A DNA stretch of 64,000 nt from Rhodoligotrophos defluvii (GCF_005281615.1 NZ_SZZM01000001.1:124272-188271), one strand, 5' to 3'. Shown: positions 35,425 to 44,587, numbered from the stretch's first letter. Notes: generated from the sequence alone by a model not told the origin. Program-made: numbers and translations.

Positions 35425-37152
35425 CTACTGCGGCTGCGATACCGAGGCAGGCTCCAGCTCCAGCACGACGCCTTCCCGGCGCGGGTCGGCGCCGCCGGAC
35501 AGCCGGCCGTCCTCTCCCCTTGCGATCCCCTGCAGGCCGCTGGCCAACAGCCTCGTGATCACCTCATGGCCCATGGCCTCGAGCGCGGGCGCGAGCCTCA
35601 CGATGTCGGTGCGCCCCTCCAGCTCGACGGGGCCGTTGCGGTCGAGCACGCGCGGCAGATCGATCGCTCCTTGCATGGAATATTTCCAGTCGAGCAGTGC
35701 GATCAGGGTCTCCACCACATAGCCGATGATGCGGCTGCCGCCGGGCGAGCCGAGCGCGGCGAAGAAGCGGCCGTGCTCATCCAGCACGATGGTGGGCGAC
35801 ATGGACGAGCGAGGCCGCTTGCCGGGCGCGACCGCATTGGCCACGGGGGTTCCATCGTCCCGGCTCGGTGCGAAGGAGAAATCGGTGAGCTCGTTGTTGA
35901 GGAAGAAGCCGGCGGCCATGATATGCGCCCCGAACGGCCCCTCGATCGAGCTGGTCATGGAGACCACGTTGCCCTCGGCATCGACGATGGTGAGGTGGCT
36001 GGTGCCCGCCCGCCCGCGGTCCAAACCCTCAGCCTGCGCCACCGCGCCAGGCGGCGCGCCGGCTTGCGCCTTGCCGAGGCTGCGGCCGGGGTTGATGAGG
36101 GCGGCCCGCTCGGCGAGATAGCGGCGGTCGAGCAGGCCCTCCATCGGAACTGGCACGAAATCCGCGTCCGCCATGAAGCGGTCGCGGTCGGCAAAGGCGA
36201 GCGCGCTGGCCTCGCTCAGCAAATGCAGGGCGGTCACGCCCATGGGCTGCAGCGTGCCCAGGCGGTAGTGCTCGAGCATGCCGAGAATCATCAGCGTGGT
36301 GAGGCCGCCCGAGCTGGGCGGCGGCATGCCGCAGACCTCGTAGCTGCGATAGGGCCGGCACACGGGCTCCCGGCGGACCGCCTTGTAGCCCTCGAGGTCC
36401 TGAAGGGTCATGCCGCCGGCATTGGCGTGGCTGCGCACCGCCGCGACGATGGCCTCCGCAACGGGGCCCTGATAGAAACCGTCCGGCCCCTGCTCGGCAA
36501 TGCGCTCCAGCGTCTCGGCATAGGCCGGGTTGGTGAGCTGCGTGCCGGGGCCGACGGGCAGGAAACCGTCCGGCACGCTGCTGTCGGGCCGCGCGATATA
36601 GGCACGGGCGGCAGGGTCCTCCAGCAGCGGCCGGGCCTCGGCCAAGGCTTCCGCGAGCCTCGGGCTCACCGCGAAGCCGTCGCGGGCAAGCGTTACCGCC
36701 GGCGCGAACAGCCGGCTCCATGGCAGGCGGCCATGGGCCTGGTGCGCCATCCACATCATCCGCACGATGCCGGGAACACCCACTGAGCGACCACCCACCA
36801 CGGCGTCCATGAACGCCATGGGCTGGCCGTCGGGCATCAGGAAGAGGTCGGCCCGGGCCGACGCCGGCGCGGTCTCGCGGCCGTCATAGGCATCCATCCG
36901 GCCCGATGCGGCTGTCCAGTGCAGGAGGAAGGCGCCGCCACCGATGCCGGAGGATTGCGGCTCGACCAGGCCGAGCACCAGCTGGGCGGCAATGGCCGCG
37001 TCAACCGCGGAGCCCCCCTCGGCCAGGACGGCGAGCGCCGCCTCGGACGCGCGCTTGTCGGCGGTTGCCACCATGGCCTGCCGCGGCTCGCCGCAGCTGG
37101 CCACGGCCAAGACGATGAGAATGGCCCCCAAATTCCGAATCAAACGAGCCAT
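35425..37152 (-). CDS. ggt: Gamma-glutamyltransferase, lipoprotein form
   Basis: 575 residues. A lipoprotein-like signal ends in LAVASC (Cys about 20). The autoprocessing site is GTSHLTIVD with the Thr nucleophile, after which the small subunit has NNELTDFSFAP and PLSSMSPTI-like SSMSPTIVLDEHG and GSPGGSRIIGYVVETLI. GGT removes the gamma-glutamyl group from glutathione and related compounds outside the cytoplasm. The start at 37152 (GGGGAGGG upstream) is preferred over 37191, which adds residues before the signal. It diverges from the P1 peptidase gene with 121 bp between, and its stop is 1 bp from the end of the histidine kinase gene on the other strand. Confidence 0.95.
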   Translation of the reverse strand: MARLIRNLGAILIVLAVASCGEPRQAMVATADKRASEAALAVLAEGGSAVDAAIAAQLVLGLVEPQSSGIGGGAFLLHWTAASGRMDAYDGRETAPASARADLFLMPDGQPMAFMDAVVGGRSVGVPGIVRMMWMAHQAHGRLPWSRLFAPAVTLARDGFAVSPRLAEALAEARPLLEDPAARAYIARPDSSVPDGFLPVGPGTQLTNPAYAETLERIAEQGPDGFYQGPVAEAIVAAVRSHANAGGMTLQDLEGYKAVRREPVCRPYRSYEVCGMPPPSSGGLTTLMILGMLEHYRLGTLQPMGVTALHLLSEASALAFADRDRFMADADFVPVPMEGLLDRRYLAERAALINPGRSLGKAQAGAPPGAVAQAEGLDRGRAGTSHLTIVDAEGNVVSMTSSIEGPFGAHIMAAGFFLNNELTDFSFAPSRDDGTPVANAVAPGKRPRSSMSPTIVLDEHGRFFAALGSPGGSRIIGYVVETLIALLDWKYSMQGAIDLPRVLDRNGPVELEGRTDIVRLAPALEAMGHEVITRLLASGLQGIARGEDGRLSGGADPRREGVVLELEPASVSQPQ

Positions 37153-37273
37153 GGCCCTCCCCGTTTCATCCTTCGCGGGGGACGCTAGCATCGAAGCGGG
37201 GCTGTGCCTACCGCGTGCGCTGTGCTACTCGGCACGGTAGGGCTCAGTTGCCCGTCGAAAGGAGTTCAGTCCC

Positions 37274-38311
37274 ATGTCCTATAGCCGAGGCCCGCTGAAT
37301 CTGATCACCGATGTGGAAGGCCTGCTGGTGGGCAATGCGCATGATCACAAGGTCTGCTCGGGCGTGACGGTGATTCTGCCGGTCGAGCCGGCGGTCGCGG
37401 CGGTGGATGTGCGCGGCGGGGGGCCGGCCACGCGCGAGACGGATGCCCTCGATCCAAGCTGCATCGTGGATGCGATCCACGGTCTCGTGCTCTCCGGCGG
37501 CTCGGTGTTCGGGCTCGATGCGGCGAGCGGCGTCACCCATTGGCTGTCGGAGAGGGGCCGCGGCTTCACTTTCCGGGAGCAGCCGCGCGCCTGCCCGGTC
37601 GTGCCGCAAGCCAGCCTTTTCGACGTGCTCAACGGGGGCGACAAAAGCTGGAGTGGCGCTCCGCCCTACCGCACCTTGGCGCTCGATGCCTGCGAGGGGG
37701 CGGACCGCAGCTTCGCGCTCGGCAATGCAGGCGCGGGGTTCGGTGCGCTGGCTGGCCGGTACAAGGGCGGGCTCGGCAGCGCTTCGGGGCTTTATGACGG
37801 GTTGACGGTCGGCGCACTGGTGGCGGTGAATTCCTTCGGCTCGCCGGTCATTCCCGGCACCGACCGATTCTGGGCAGGGCCTTACGAGATCGACGGCGAG
37901 TTCGGAGGCCTGGGCGGCATCGCGGGCGTTCAGCCGCCGGAACGCCGCTCGCTCACCGCAGAGACCAAGGCCGATCTCGTGGCGGAAAGCGCAGCCGCGG
38001 GCGCGAACACCACCTTGGCCGTGGTGGCCACAGATGCGGTCCTGACCCCGGCGGAGGCCAAGCGCCTGGCCATCATGGCCTCCGACGGCATGGCGCGTGC
38101 GCTGCGCCCCATTCATACCCCTTTCGACGGCGATCTGGTTTTCTCGCTCGCCACGGGCCGGCGCGAGATTGCGGGGGCGCGGCCTTTCGTCCTCGCCATG
38201 CTCGGCAGCCTGGCTGCCGATTGCCTGGCCCGGGCCATCGCCCGCGCCGTCTATGAGGCCCAGGACCTGGGTCCCTGGCGCTCCTACCGGTCAATTCACC
38301 CCGGGAGATAA
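37274..38311 (+). CDS. P1 family (DmpA-like) N-terminal-nucleophile peptidase
   Basis: 345 residues, no signal peptide. The N-terminal part has LITDVEGLLVGNAHD and VDVRGGGPATRETD, then LSGGSVFGLDAASGVTHWL, all conserved in the P1/DmpA family. The self-cleavage region is AGANTTLAVVATDAVLT, with Asn245-Thr246-Thr247; the Ser/Thr at this place becomes the nucleophile after cleavage. Members are aminopeptidases or beta-peptidyl aminopeptidases with D- or beta-amino acid specificity. ATG 37274 has AAAGGAG before it. The divergent neighbour is ggt. This form is most like the group that uses Thr. Confidence 0.9.
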   Translation: MSYSRGPLNLITDVEGLLVGNAHDHKVCSGVTVILPVEPAVAAVDVRGGGPATRETDALDPSCIVDAIHGLVLSGGSVFGLDAASGVTHWLSERGRGFTFREQPRACPVVPQASLFDVLNGGDKSWSGAPPYRTLALDACEGADRSFALGNAGAGFGALAGRYKGGLGSASGLYDGLTVGALVAVNSFGSPVIPGTDRFWAGPYEIDGEFGGLGGIAGVQPPERRSLTAETKADLVAESAAAGANTTLAVVATDAVLTPAEAKRLAIMASDGMARALRPIHTPFDGDLVFSLATGRREIAGARPFVLAMLGSLAADCLARAIARAVYEAQDLGPWRSYRSIHPGR

Positions 38312-38411
38312 GCGCCGACCGCAGCCGGCGCGCGCCCTTGCAATTCCGCAACAACGCGATCGGGCGCTTGCCTTTGCGGCCTTGTCGTATTAGACAACGC
38401 AACCTCATCAG

Positions 38412-38428
38412 GCGCGCATGATGCGCGC
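38412..38428. repeat. Perfect palindrome just upstream of tRNA-Arg
   Basis: GCGCGCAT at 38412-38419 and ATGCGCGC at 38421-38428 form a perfect dyad around one G, ending 3 bp before the tRNA 5' end. It may be a processing hairpin, or an end remnant. Confidence 0.4.
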
Positions 38429-38431
38429 GTC

Positions 38432-38508
38432 GCGCCGGTAGCTCAGCTGGATAGAGCACCAGACTACGAATCTGGGGGTCGGGAGTTCGAATCTTCCCCG
38501 GCGCGCCA
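38432..38508 (+). tRNA. tRNA-Arg (anticodon ACG)
   Basis: 77 nt including encoded CCA (38506-38508). The acceptor arms GCGCCGG and CCGGCGC pair fully, the anticodon stem CCAGA/TCTGG encloses the loop CTACGAA, with ACG at 38466-38468, and the T arm contains GTTCGAATC. This is the major arginine tRNA that reads CGU/CGC/CGA codons after A34 deamination. Confidence 0.97.
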
Positions 38509-38696
38509 ATTTTCCCCGAATAGAATCAGACACTTCGCGAAGCAGCGGCCCGCAGCTAGTTGAGCCTTCCGAGGCGTTGGATCACAAATAGGGTCACATT
38601 TGTGCAAAGCAGATCAGGCCCTGGGGCTCAGCGGGGAGAGAGCAAGGCGTCGTGGCGCGATACCCTCATACGAGTTGATCAGCTCTCGGCCTTTGA

Positions 38697-38708
38697 ATTC
38701 GATCGAAT
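38697..38708. promoter_or_regulatory. Palindrome upstream of iclR-type gene
   Basis: ATTCGATCGAAT is a perfect 12-bp palindrome 45 bp before the regulator start and next to GATATC. It could be the autoregulatory site of the IclR protein. The match is short, so the call is tentative. Confidence 0.35.
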
Positions 38709-38752
38709 ACGATATCATCATTCTCAAATTTCGATCTGTTGCGGAGAGCACC

Positions 38753-39562
38753 ATGAGTTCGGCCGCAGGCCAAGATGGACCACTTGACCGTGCCTTTGCG
38801 GTCCTCGATTACGTTGCAGGTCAGCTCAAAGCCGTATCGGCCGCCGACATTGCGAGGGATCTTGCTCTTCCGCTGCCCACCGCGCACCGATTGATCGGAA
38901 ATCTCGAAGACCGCGGCTTCCTGCAGCGGGCACCTGGCACCAAGCGATATTTCGTTGGCAACAAGCTGGTGACGCTGGCGGGTAAGACCATCGGGTCAGC
39001 TTTCCGGACCTCTCGTCGTCATGCCTTGCTGCAGGCTGTAGCAGCGGAGATTGGCGAACAATGTGAAATCGGCATCGTTCGGAACAACGCCATCGTCTAT
39101 GTGGACAGCGTGCGAGTCTCGGCGCCGCAGGGCCTACAGTTTGATCCCGGCAGCGGGGCTCCGCTCTACTGCACGTCGACCGGCAAGATCTACATGAGCC
39201 GGCTGCCAGCGCGCGCACGAGAGCGGTTGGTCCGATCTCTCGTCATGCAGCAGCACACCGAACGAACCATCACGGATCCGGACGCGCTGCTTGCCGTGCT
39301 GGAGGAAACCAGGCGGACCGGTTGGGCGAAAACCAATGAGGAGTTCGTCAAAGGCGTGGTCGGTTGCGCAGTTCCGATCATGTCGCCTGAGGGCACCTTG
39401 ATCGCCTGCCTTGGCGTCTCCGTTCCGGTCGCTCGCGTCAGTTTCGAGGACCTCAACCGGTTCCGCGCCCCATTGCTTCGCGCGGCGCGCCTTCTTTCAG
39501 AAACGATCCTGCAGACTGACTCTGATTTCGAAGCGGCTGCTCTCGATGATGAACGGGCCTGA
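38753..39562 (+). CDS. IclR family transcriptional regulator
   Basis: 269 residues. The winged helix-turn-helix (about 9-70) has LDRAFAVLDYVAGQ, and ADIARDLALPLPTAHRLIGNLEDRGFL, spanning the recognition helix. The C-terminal effector domain has STGKIYMSRLP, WAKTNEEFVKGVVGCAVPI and LGVSVP, the usual IclR ligand pocket. GGAGAG precedes ATG 38753, with an in-frame start at 38600 less likely. It controls probably the operon that follows, since a 30-bp dyad lies between them at 39649-39678. Effector unknown. Confidence 0.93.
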   Translation: MSSAAGQDGPLDRAFAVLDYVAGQLKAVSAADIARDLALPLPTAHRLIGNLEDRGFLQRAPGTKRYFVGNKLVTLAGKTIGSAFRTSRRHALLQAVAAEIGEQCEIGIVRNNAIVYVDSVRVSAPQGLQFDPGSGAPLYCTSTGKIYMSRLPARARERLVRSLVMQQHTERTITDPDALLAVLEETRRTGWAKTNEEFVKGVVGCAVPIMSPEGTLIACLGVSVPVARVSFEDLNRFRAPLLRAARLLSETILQTDSDFEAAALDDERA

Positions 39563-39648
39563 GATGCTTCGAGGACTTCAGACGCTCATGATGACCGGGG
39601 CATGAATTCTCAATTTTCGGAATAAAATTTGCCCGTAAATCGATAAAC

Positions 39649-39678
39649 GCATAGACGAGGTGGGTTTTTCGCCTATGC
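39649..39678. promoter_or_regulatory. Probable operator of the aminotransferase operon
   Basis: GCATAGACGA (39649-39658) and TCGCCTATGC (39669-39678) are inverted with one mismatch of 10 and a 10-bp spacer, so the half-sites are 20 bp (two helical turns) apart. It lies between iclR and the aminotransferase gene in an AT-richer region. Size and position fit a regulator dimer of dimers such as IclR. Confidence 0.5.
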
Positions 39679-39831
39679 TTTTTGGCAATCGCCGCGGTTG
39701 CGCAGACTTCGATCATCACAACGGGCGATTGGTGATCCGCAAATTCAGAACTGGTTCGGCTTCTCCGAAACAGGAGGAGGGACGTGCGCCACGCAACGGG
39801 AGCGCCGTCTGCCGTCCAGGATGGAGAGGTT

Positions 39832-40995
39832 ATGGTGAAATACTTTGACGTGCAGGCGATCAGAAAACTTTTTCCTGCCGTCGAAAAGCTGGTTTACCTC
39901 GATTCCGGCTTCCAAACGCCTCTTTCGCGACCGGTGAAGGAGGCGCTGGAGACCTTCATTCGCGAAGGCTACGAGACTGCCGGACCAAAATCGATCTGGA
40001 TCGATCGGATGGAAGCGACACGCGCGAAAGTCGCGCGTTTGCTGAACGCTGCGCCGCAGGAGATCGCGTTCACCAAGAACACGTCCGAGAGCATGAACAT
40101 CGCAGCCAACGCGCTGCCGCTGAAGCCCGGCGACAACGTGCTGATGGTCCATGGCGACCATCCCAACAACACCTATGCCTTTCTGAATCTCAAGAGGAAG
40201 GGAATCGAGACTCGCTTTGTTCCGATGACGGAAGTGATCGATGCCGACAGCTTCCGTCCGCGCATTGATGCCAACACCAAGGCGATCTCGATGTCGCATG
40301 TGACCTTCCATGCCGGCCACCGCTTCGACATCTATGGCGTCGGCGACCTCTGCAAGGAGCGAAATCTCTATTACGTTCTCGACATTATGCAGGCTGTCGG
40401 GGTGGTGCCGATCGATGCCAAGAGAACCGGTGCGTGTTTCATTGGTTCGGGCACCCACAAAGGTCTGCTCGTCCCGCAGGGGCTCGGCTTCCTCTACTGG
40501 AACCGCGAATTGACCGAGCTAGAGCCGGCCTACCTTGCGGCGATCAGCCTCGCCACCCCGCCGTCCGACTTCATCGCACGACCGGACGACATGGCGCCGG
40601 CGCCGACAGCCGGCCGGTTCGAGATCGGCAATTTCAACCTCCCTGCGATCCACGCGCTCGGTGCCGCGCTCGACCTGATCGAGTCCATCGGCGTCGAAAA
40701 CATCCAGAATCACTGCTTCGATCTCGGCGACAGGCTGATCGCCGGCCTCGATCAACTCGGCATTGCTCTCGTCGGGCCACGCCACCGGGAAAATCGAGCG
40801 CCGCACATCTATGTGGCCGCGCTGCCCGCAGCCGAATGGATCGACTTTCTTACCGAAAAGGGCGTGCGCGTTTCGCCCGAGCGCGACGGCATCCGCATCT
40901 CCCTCGGCATGTTCAACACCGCATCCGACGTCGATCGTTTTCTCGACGCGGTCCGGCAACGCTTGTCGGCGGCACGATCCAATAAGGCAGCCTGA
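39832..40995 (+). CDS. Class V aminotransferase (PLP-dependent), isopenicillin N epimerase/desulfurase-like
   Basis: 387 residues. The fold-I features are TKNTSESMNIAANAL for phosphate, LDIMQAVGVVPID with Asp184 and Gln187, and the PLP lysine Lys210 in SGTHKGLLVPQG. The small C-terminal domain is complete. Relatives include isopenicillin N epimerase-like and cysteine-desulfurase-like proteins, but this one is next to an amino-acid transporter, so an amino acid transaminase, epimerase or lyase is likely. ATG 39832 has GGAGAGGTT before it. An upstream GTG at 39784 with a strong AGGAGGAGG is nearly as good and adds 16 residues. Confidence 0.88.
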   Translation: MVKYFDVQAIRKLFPAVEKLVYLDSGFQTPLSRPVKEALETFIREGYETAGPKSIWIDRMEATRAKVARLLNAAPQEIAFTKNTSESMNIAANALPLKPGDNVLMVHGDHPNNTYAFLNLKRKGIETRFVPMTEVIDADSFRPRIDANTKAISMSHVTFHAGHRFDIYGVGDLCKERNLYYVLDIMQAVGVVPIDAKRTGACFIGSGTHKGLLVPQGLGFLYWNRELTELEPAYLAAISLATPPSDFIARPDDMAPAPTAGRFEIGNFNLPAIHALGAALDLIESIGVENIQNHCFDLGDRLIAGLDQLGIALVGPRHRENRAPHIYVAALPAAEWIDFLTEKGVRVSPERDGIRISLGMFNTASDVDRFLDAVRQRLSAARSNKAA

Positions 40996-41080
40996 TCGCT
41001 TCTGGGCCGTGCGACAGTGAACGGCACGGTCCCAATAACAACAAGATGAACGACCTCGTGTTCAACCGGAGGGAGCCGCA

Positions 41081-41977
41081 ATGTCCAGATTTCGTACTTT
41101 CCTTCTCGCTGCTGCGACAGGCGTGCTTTCGCTCGCCTCCCTCGCCCATGCGGATAGCCCAACGCTCGACCGCATCAAGGCCAATAAGAGCATCTCTCTC
41201 GGCTATCGCGAGGCGTCCATTCCGTTCTCCTATCTCGGCGCAGACCAGAAACCGATCGGGTTCTCGTTGGATCTCTGCGCCAAGATCATCGAGCGTCTGC
41301 AAGCCGACCTGGGCGTTGGCAAGCTGAACGTCAATCTCGTCGCAGTGAATTCGTCCAACCGCATTCCGCTGATCCAGAACGGCACGGTTGATATTGAGTG
41401 CGGCGGCACGGCCAACAACAAGACAAGGCAGGAGCAAGTTTCCTTCAGCGTTGCCACTTTCGTCAGCCAGCCGCGTTGGCTGGTCCAGACGTCGAGTGGC
41501 ATTCGATCGGCAGCCGATCTGAAGGGGAAGATTGTTGTTGTCACGCAAGGGTCGAACGCCGTTGGGTTTGCGCAGGCGATTTCTTCGCAGGGCAATCTCG
41601 GCCTCAAAATCGTCCAGGCCAAGGACCATGCCGAATCCTTTCTGATGCTGAACACCGGCCGCGCGGAGGCCTTCTTGGAGGACGACATTCTCCTCGCTGG
41701 CCTCAGGGCAGCTTCTCCGCGGAAAGACACGCTCGCCTTTCTACCGGACCAGTACGACAGGATCTATTATGGCCTGATGTTCACCAAGGGCGACACCGGA
41801 TTCAAAACCATTGTCGACGACGTGCTTTCGAAGATGATGGCCTCTGGGGAGTTCACCGCGCTTTACAACAAGTGGTTCACGTCTCCCATCCCACCTCGGA
41901 ATGAGGATCTGGATTTCCCGATGAGCGACGCGCTGAAGGAACGCGTCGCCAATCCGAGCGATGCCGTCAGCAACTGA
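41081..41977 (+). CDS. Amino-acid ABC transporter substrate-binding protein (family 3, GltI-like)
   Basis: 298 residues. Signal peptide about 1-24 (LASLAHA). Family-3 motifs: GYREASIPFSYLGADQKPIGFSLDLC (landmark), ECGGTANNKTRQEQVSFS, and KGKIVVVTQGSNA. GltI-type proteins bind glutamate, aspartate or related dicarboxylic or polar amino acids; the substrate cannot be read here. The gene is 85 bp downstream of the aminotransferase, and its ATG has GGAGGGAG upstream. The two permeases follow. The system seems to be an import route for the aminotransferase substrate. Confidence 0.92.
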   Translation: MSRFRTFLLAAATGVLSLASLAHADSPTLDRIKANKSISLGYREASIPFSYLGADQKPIGFSLDLCAKIIERLQADLGVGKLNVNLVAVNSSNRIPLIQNGTVDIECGGTANNKTRQEQVSFSVATFVSQPRWLVQTSSGIRSAADLKGKIVVVTQGSNAVGFAQAISSQGNLGLKIVQAKDHAESFLMLNTGRAEAFLEDDILLAGLRAASPRKDTLAFLPDQYDRIYYGLMFTKGDTGFKTIVDDVLSKMMASGEFTALYNKWFTSPIPPRNEDLDFPMSDALKERVANPSDAVSN

Positions 41978-42035
41978 CCTGGAGGGCGGCGCTTAAGAGC
42001 GCCGCCGCTCCGGATGGAGCAGAAGGGCAGGCGTG

Positions 42036-42806
42036 ATGTTAGCCATACTCTTCGAGCAGGGCTCCGACGGGAGAACCTATTTTCAGTGGCTCCTTTCCGG
42101 ACTGGGCTGGACGCTAACTTTGGCCTTCTTTGGTTGGTGGATTGCTTTCGCGATCGGCGTCACGATCGGCGTCTGCCGCACCGTGCAAAACAGGTTCGTT
42201 GCTGCTCTGGCGCGGCTTTATGTCGAAATCTTCCGCAATATTCCGGTGCTGGTCCAGATGTTTCTCTGGTATTTCGTGCTGCCGGAACTATTGCCGAAGC
42301 CGATCGGCGATTGGGTCAAACAAATGCCGCCGCCGTGGGGCGCATTTTTTCCCGCGCTGGTCTGCCTTTCCTTTTACACTGCCGCCCGGGTCGCCGAACA
42401 GGTCAGGGCCGGCATCGAGGCGTTGCCGCGAGGACAGAGCGAAGCGGCGGCCGCACTCGGTCTGAACGGTCGAAAAACCCACCGGCTTGTGATCATTCCC
42501 CAGGCGCTGAGGCTGATCATTCCAAGTCTCACCAGCGAGGTGATGGGCATCTACAAAAACACTTCAGTCGCCCTGACGATCGGCTTGATGGAACTCACCG
42601 CCCAAGCCCGGCAGATCAGCGAAGAGACCTTCAAGACGTTCGCCGCGTTCGCGGCTGCGACCGTCATCTATTTGATGCTCGCTCTGGTGGTGTACCAGCT
42701 CATGATCTGGATCGATAATGCGTGGAAAATCCCCGGCACGGCTCAAGCCAAGCAGAAGGAGAGACGCTCGCTCTTCGCTCGCATGCCTGAAAGAGCGTCC
42801 ACATGA
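42036..42806 (+). CDS. Amino-acid ABC transporter permease (GltJ-like)
   Basis: 256 residues with about five membrane segments. The His/Gln permease family features are LYVEIFRNIPVLVQMFLWYF and the EAA loop YTAARVAEQVRAGIEALPRGQSEAAAALGL, which contacts the ATPase, followed by IIPQALRLIIPSL. AAGGG is placed 8 bases before ATG 42036; GTG at 42033 is an alternative. It overlaps the second permease by ATGA. An ATPase is needed for function, and none is encoded nearby. Confidence 0.92.
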   Translation: MLAILFEQGSDGRTYFQWLLSGLGWTLTLAFFGWWIAFAIGVTIGVCRTVQNRFVAALARLYVEIFRNIPVLVQMFLWYFVLPELLPKPIGDWVKQMPPPWGAFFPALVCLSFYTAARVAEQVRAGIEALPRGQSEAAAALGLNGRKTHRLVIIPQALRLIIPSLTSEVMGIYKNTSVALTIGLMELTAQARQISEETFKTFAAFAAATVIYLMLALVVYQLMIWIDNAWKIPGTAQAKQKERRSLFARMPERAST

Positions 42807-43495
42807 ACGCGCTGGACTTCACCGTCGTCTACGACAGCTTGCCCTATCTGCTCGACGGCCTCCGATTCTCGCTGCTGCTGACCGCCGTGGCCTTCGCCGC
42901 GGGAATGACCTTAGGGACGGGGCTGGCGCTCGTGCAGCACCTTGAGATTCCGGTCGCAGCACAGGCCGCGCGCGCCTACGTCGCCCTCATCCGGTCGATA
43001 CCACTCATTCTTGTCCTGTTCTGGTTCTTCTTCCTGGTACCGTTGATCATCGGGTGGGTGATCAACAATGGTCACCCCGTGCCGATCGGGGGTATCTGGA
43101 CAGCATTCATCACATTTTCCCTGTTCGAAGCAGCCTATTACTCCGAGATCATCCGCGTTGGCCTGCGATCATTGAACAAGGGGCAGTATGAGGCCGCACG
43201 AGCGCTTTCCCTCTCAACCTGCAAGACCTACCGTCTGGTAATCCTCCCCCAGGTGGTGCGCGTGGCGAGCCCGATTATTTTGAGCCAAACAATTATTCTG
43301 TTTCAGGACACCTCGCTCGTTTACGTACTATCTCTGACCGATCTCGTCGGTGCAGCCTCAAAGATCGCACAGCTCAACGGCCGGTTGGTCGAAATGTATC
43401 TCACCGTCGCTGTGGTCTACCTCGCCATATGCTGCACAGCATCGCAGCTGGTCGCCTATCTGCAGCAGCGCACTCAGCTTCAGACCAGTCGGTGA
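42803..43495 (+). CDS. Amino-acid ABC transporter permease (GltK-like)
   Basis: 230 residues. It has the second permease motifs: AYVALIRSIPLILVLFWFFF, the EAA-type loop EAAYYSEIIRVGLRSLNKGQYEAARAL and ILPQVVRVASPI. It overlaps the first permease by ATGA. The expected GltL-like ATPase gene does not follow; the next gene is a LysR regulator on the opposite strand, 87 bp away. The importer may use an ATPase encoded elsewhere. Confidence 0.92.
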   Translation: MNALDFTVVYDSLPYLLDGLRFSLLLTAVAFAAGMTLGTGLALVQHLEIPVAAQAARAYVALIRSIPLILVLFWFFFLVPLIIGWVINNGHPVPIGGIWTAFITFSLFEAAYYSEIIRVGLRSLNKGQYEAARALSLSTCKTYRLVILPQVVRVASPIILSQTIILFQDTSLVYVLSLTDLVGAASKIAQLNGRLVEMYLTVAVVYLAICCTASQLVAYLQQRTQLQTSR

Positions 43496-43582
43496 CGGTG
43501 AGCACAAAGTGGTCATGTTGAAAACCGCCGTCGCCAGTAATGGCGACGACCGTTGGCACGGCAGAGTTTGCGGCCGGGTTGA

Positions 43583-44476
43583 TCAGGCTTCCTCCTGCAT
43601 CTCATCGATAAGGAAATCCACGAACGCGCGCACCTTGGGCAGGACATACTGGCGGGACGGATAGACCACGTAGATCGAGGTCTCGACCGGCGTCCAGTCG
43701 TCCAGCACCGTCGTGAGCCTTCCTTCCGCGATGTCCTTTTCCACATAGATGCGCGGAATGAGGCTCAGCCCGAAGCCGGCAAGCAGGGCGTCGCGCACCG
43801 CAAGGCTCGTCGTGACCTTGTAGCGGCCGCCGATCGCCACCCGCACAGTCCGCTCCTTTCGCGTGAAAGACCATTCCTGCGCATGGCCGGAGAGCGTGAA
43901 CTGCACGCAATTGTGCGAGCGCAGGTTTTCCGGCTCGCGCGGTCGACCTGCACGAGCGAAATAGCCGGGCGAAGCACAGACCACATGGTGCAACGTCATT
44001 AGCTTGCGCGCGATCAGGCTGGAATCTTCCAGCCGATCGCTGCCGCGAATGGCAAGGTCGATCCCTTCCTTGACGAGGTCCACCCGGCGATCTTCGAGCT
44101 TCAGGTCGAGTGTCAGATCGGGATGGCGGTCTAGAAAGCCGACGATTGCATTCGATAGGCGCGTCAGCGTGAAGGCCATCGGCGCGCTGACGCGCAAGAG
44201 ACCACTCGGCATGCGCTGCAGGGGGCCGAGCGAACTGTCGGCTTCCGCAAGGTCATCGAGAATGCGGGCAATCTGCTCGAAGTAGCGCTCGCCAGCCTCC
44301 GTCAGGCTCATGCGGCGGGTGGTGCGATTGAGCAGCCGCACGCTCAGATGCGCCTCCAGCTCCCGGATGTTCTTGCTGACAGCAGCGGGCGAGAGCCCCA
44401 TCCGGCGGGCGGCTTCCGCGAACGAGCCCTGCTCCACAGTCTGGCGAAACACCCTGATGGCCTGCAATTGATCCAC
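43583..44476 (-). CDS. LysR family transcriptional regulator
   Basis: 297 residues. The winged helix-turn-helix at the N-terminus has FRQTVEQGSFAEAARRMGLS, and PAAVSKNIRELEAHLSVRLLNRTTRRMSLTEAGERY follows as recognition helix and wing; the rest is the periplasmic-binding-like effector domain of the CrgA-like group. It diverges from the broken nitroreductase gene; intergenic DNA of about 110 bp is AT-rich with a short inverted repeat AATTATCGGAATT near 44518. It likely regulates that gene, and perhaps the exporter that follows. Confidence 0.94.
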   Translation of the reverse strand: MDQLQAIRVFRQTVEQGSFAEAARRMGLSPAAVSKNIRELEAHLSVRLLNRTTRRMSLTEAGERYFEQIARILDDLAEADSSLGPLQRMPSGLLRVSAPMAFTLTRLSNAIVGFLDRHPDLTLDLKLEDRRVDLVKEGIDLAIRGSDRLEDSSLIARKLMTLHHVVCASPGYFARAGRPREPENLRSHNCVQFTLSGHAQEWSFTRKERTVRVAIGGRYKVTTSLAVRDALLAGFGLSLIPRIYVEKDIAEGRLTTVLDDWTPVETSIYVVYPSRQYVLPKVRAFVDFLIDEMQEEA

Positions 44477-44587
44477 GATTATTCACCGACAGTCGCGAGT
44501 TCCGGTACCATATAGCGAATTATCGGAATTACTGGAAAGAATTATCTCAATCTCGTCAGCGGCACACCTGCCACGGAAAGAAGTCTT

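Noticed and set aside
38509-38752. attL/attR repeats of the tRNA-Arg 3' end
   Set aside because: No second copy of the 3' sequence was found in the window and no integrase gene is present.
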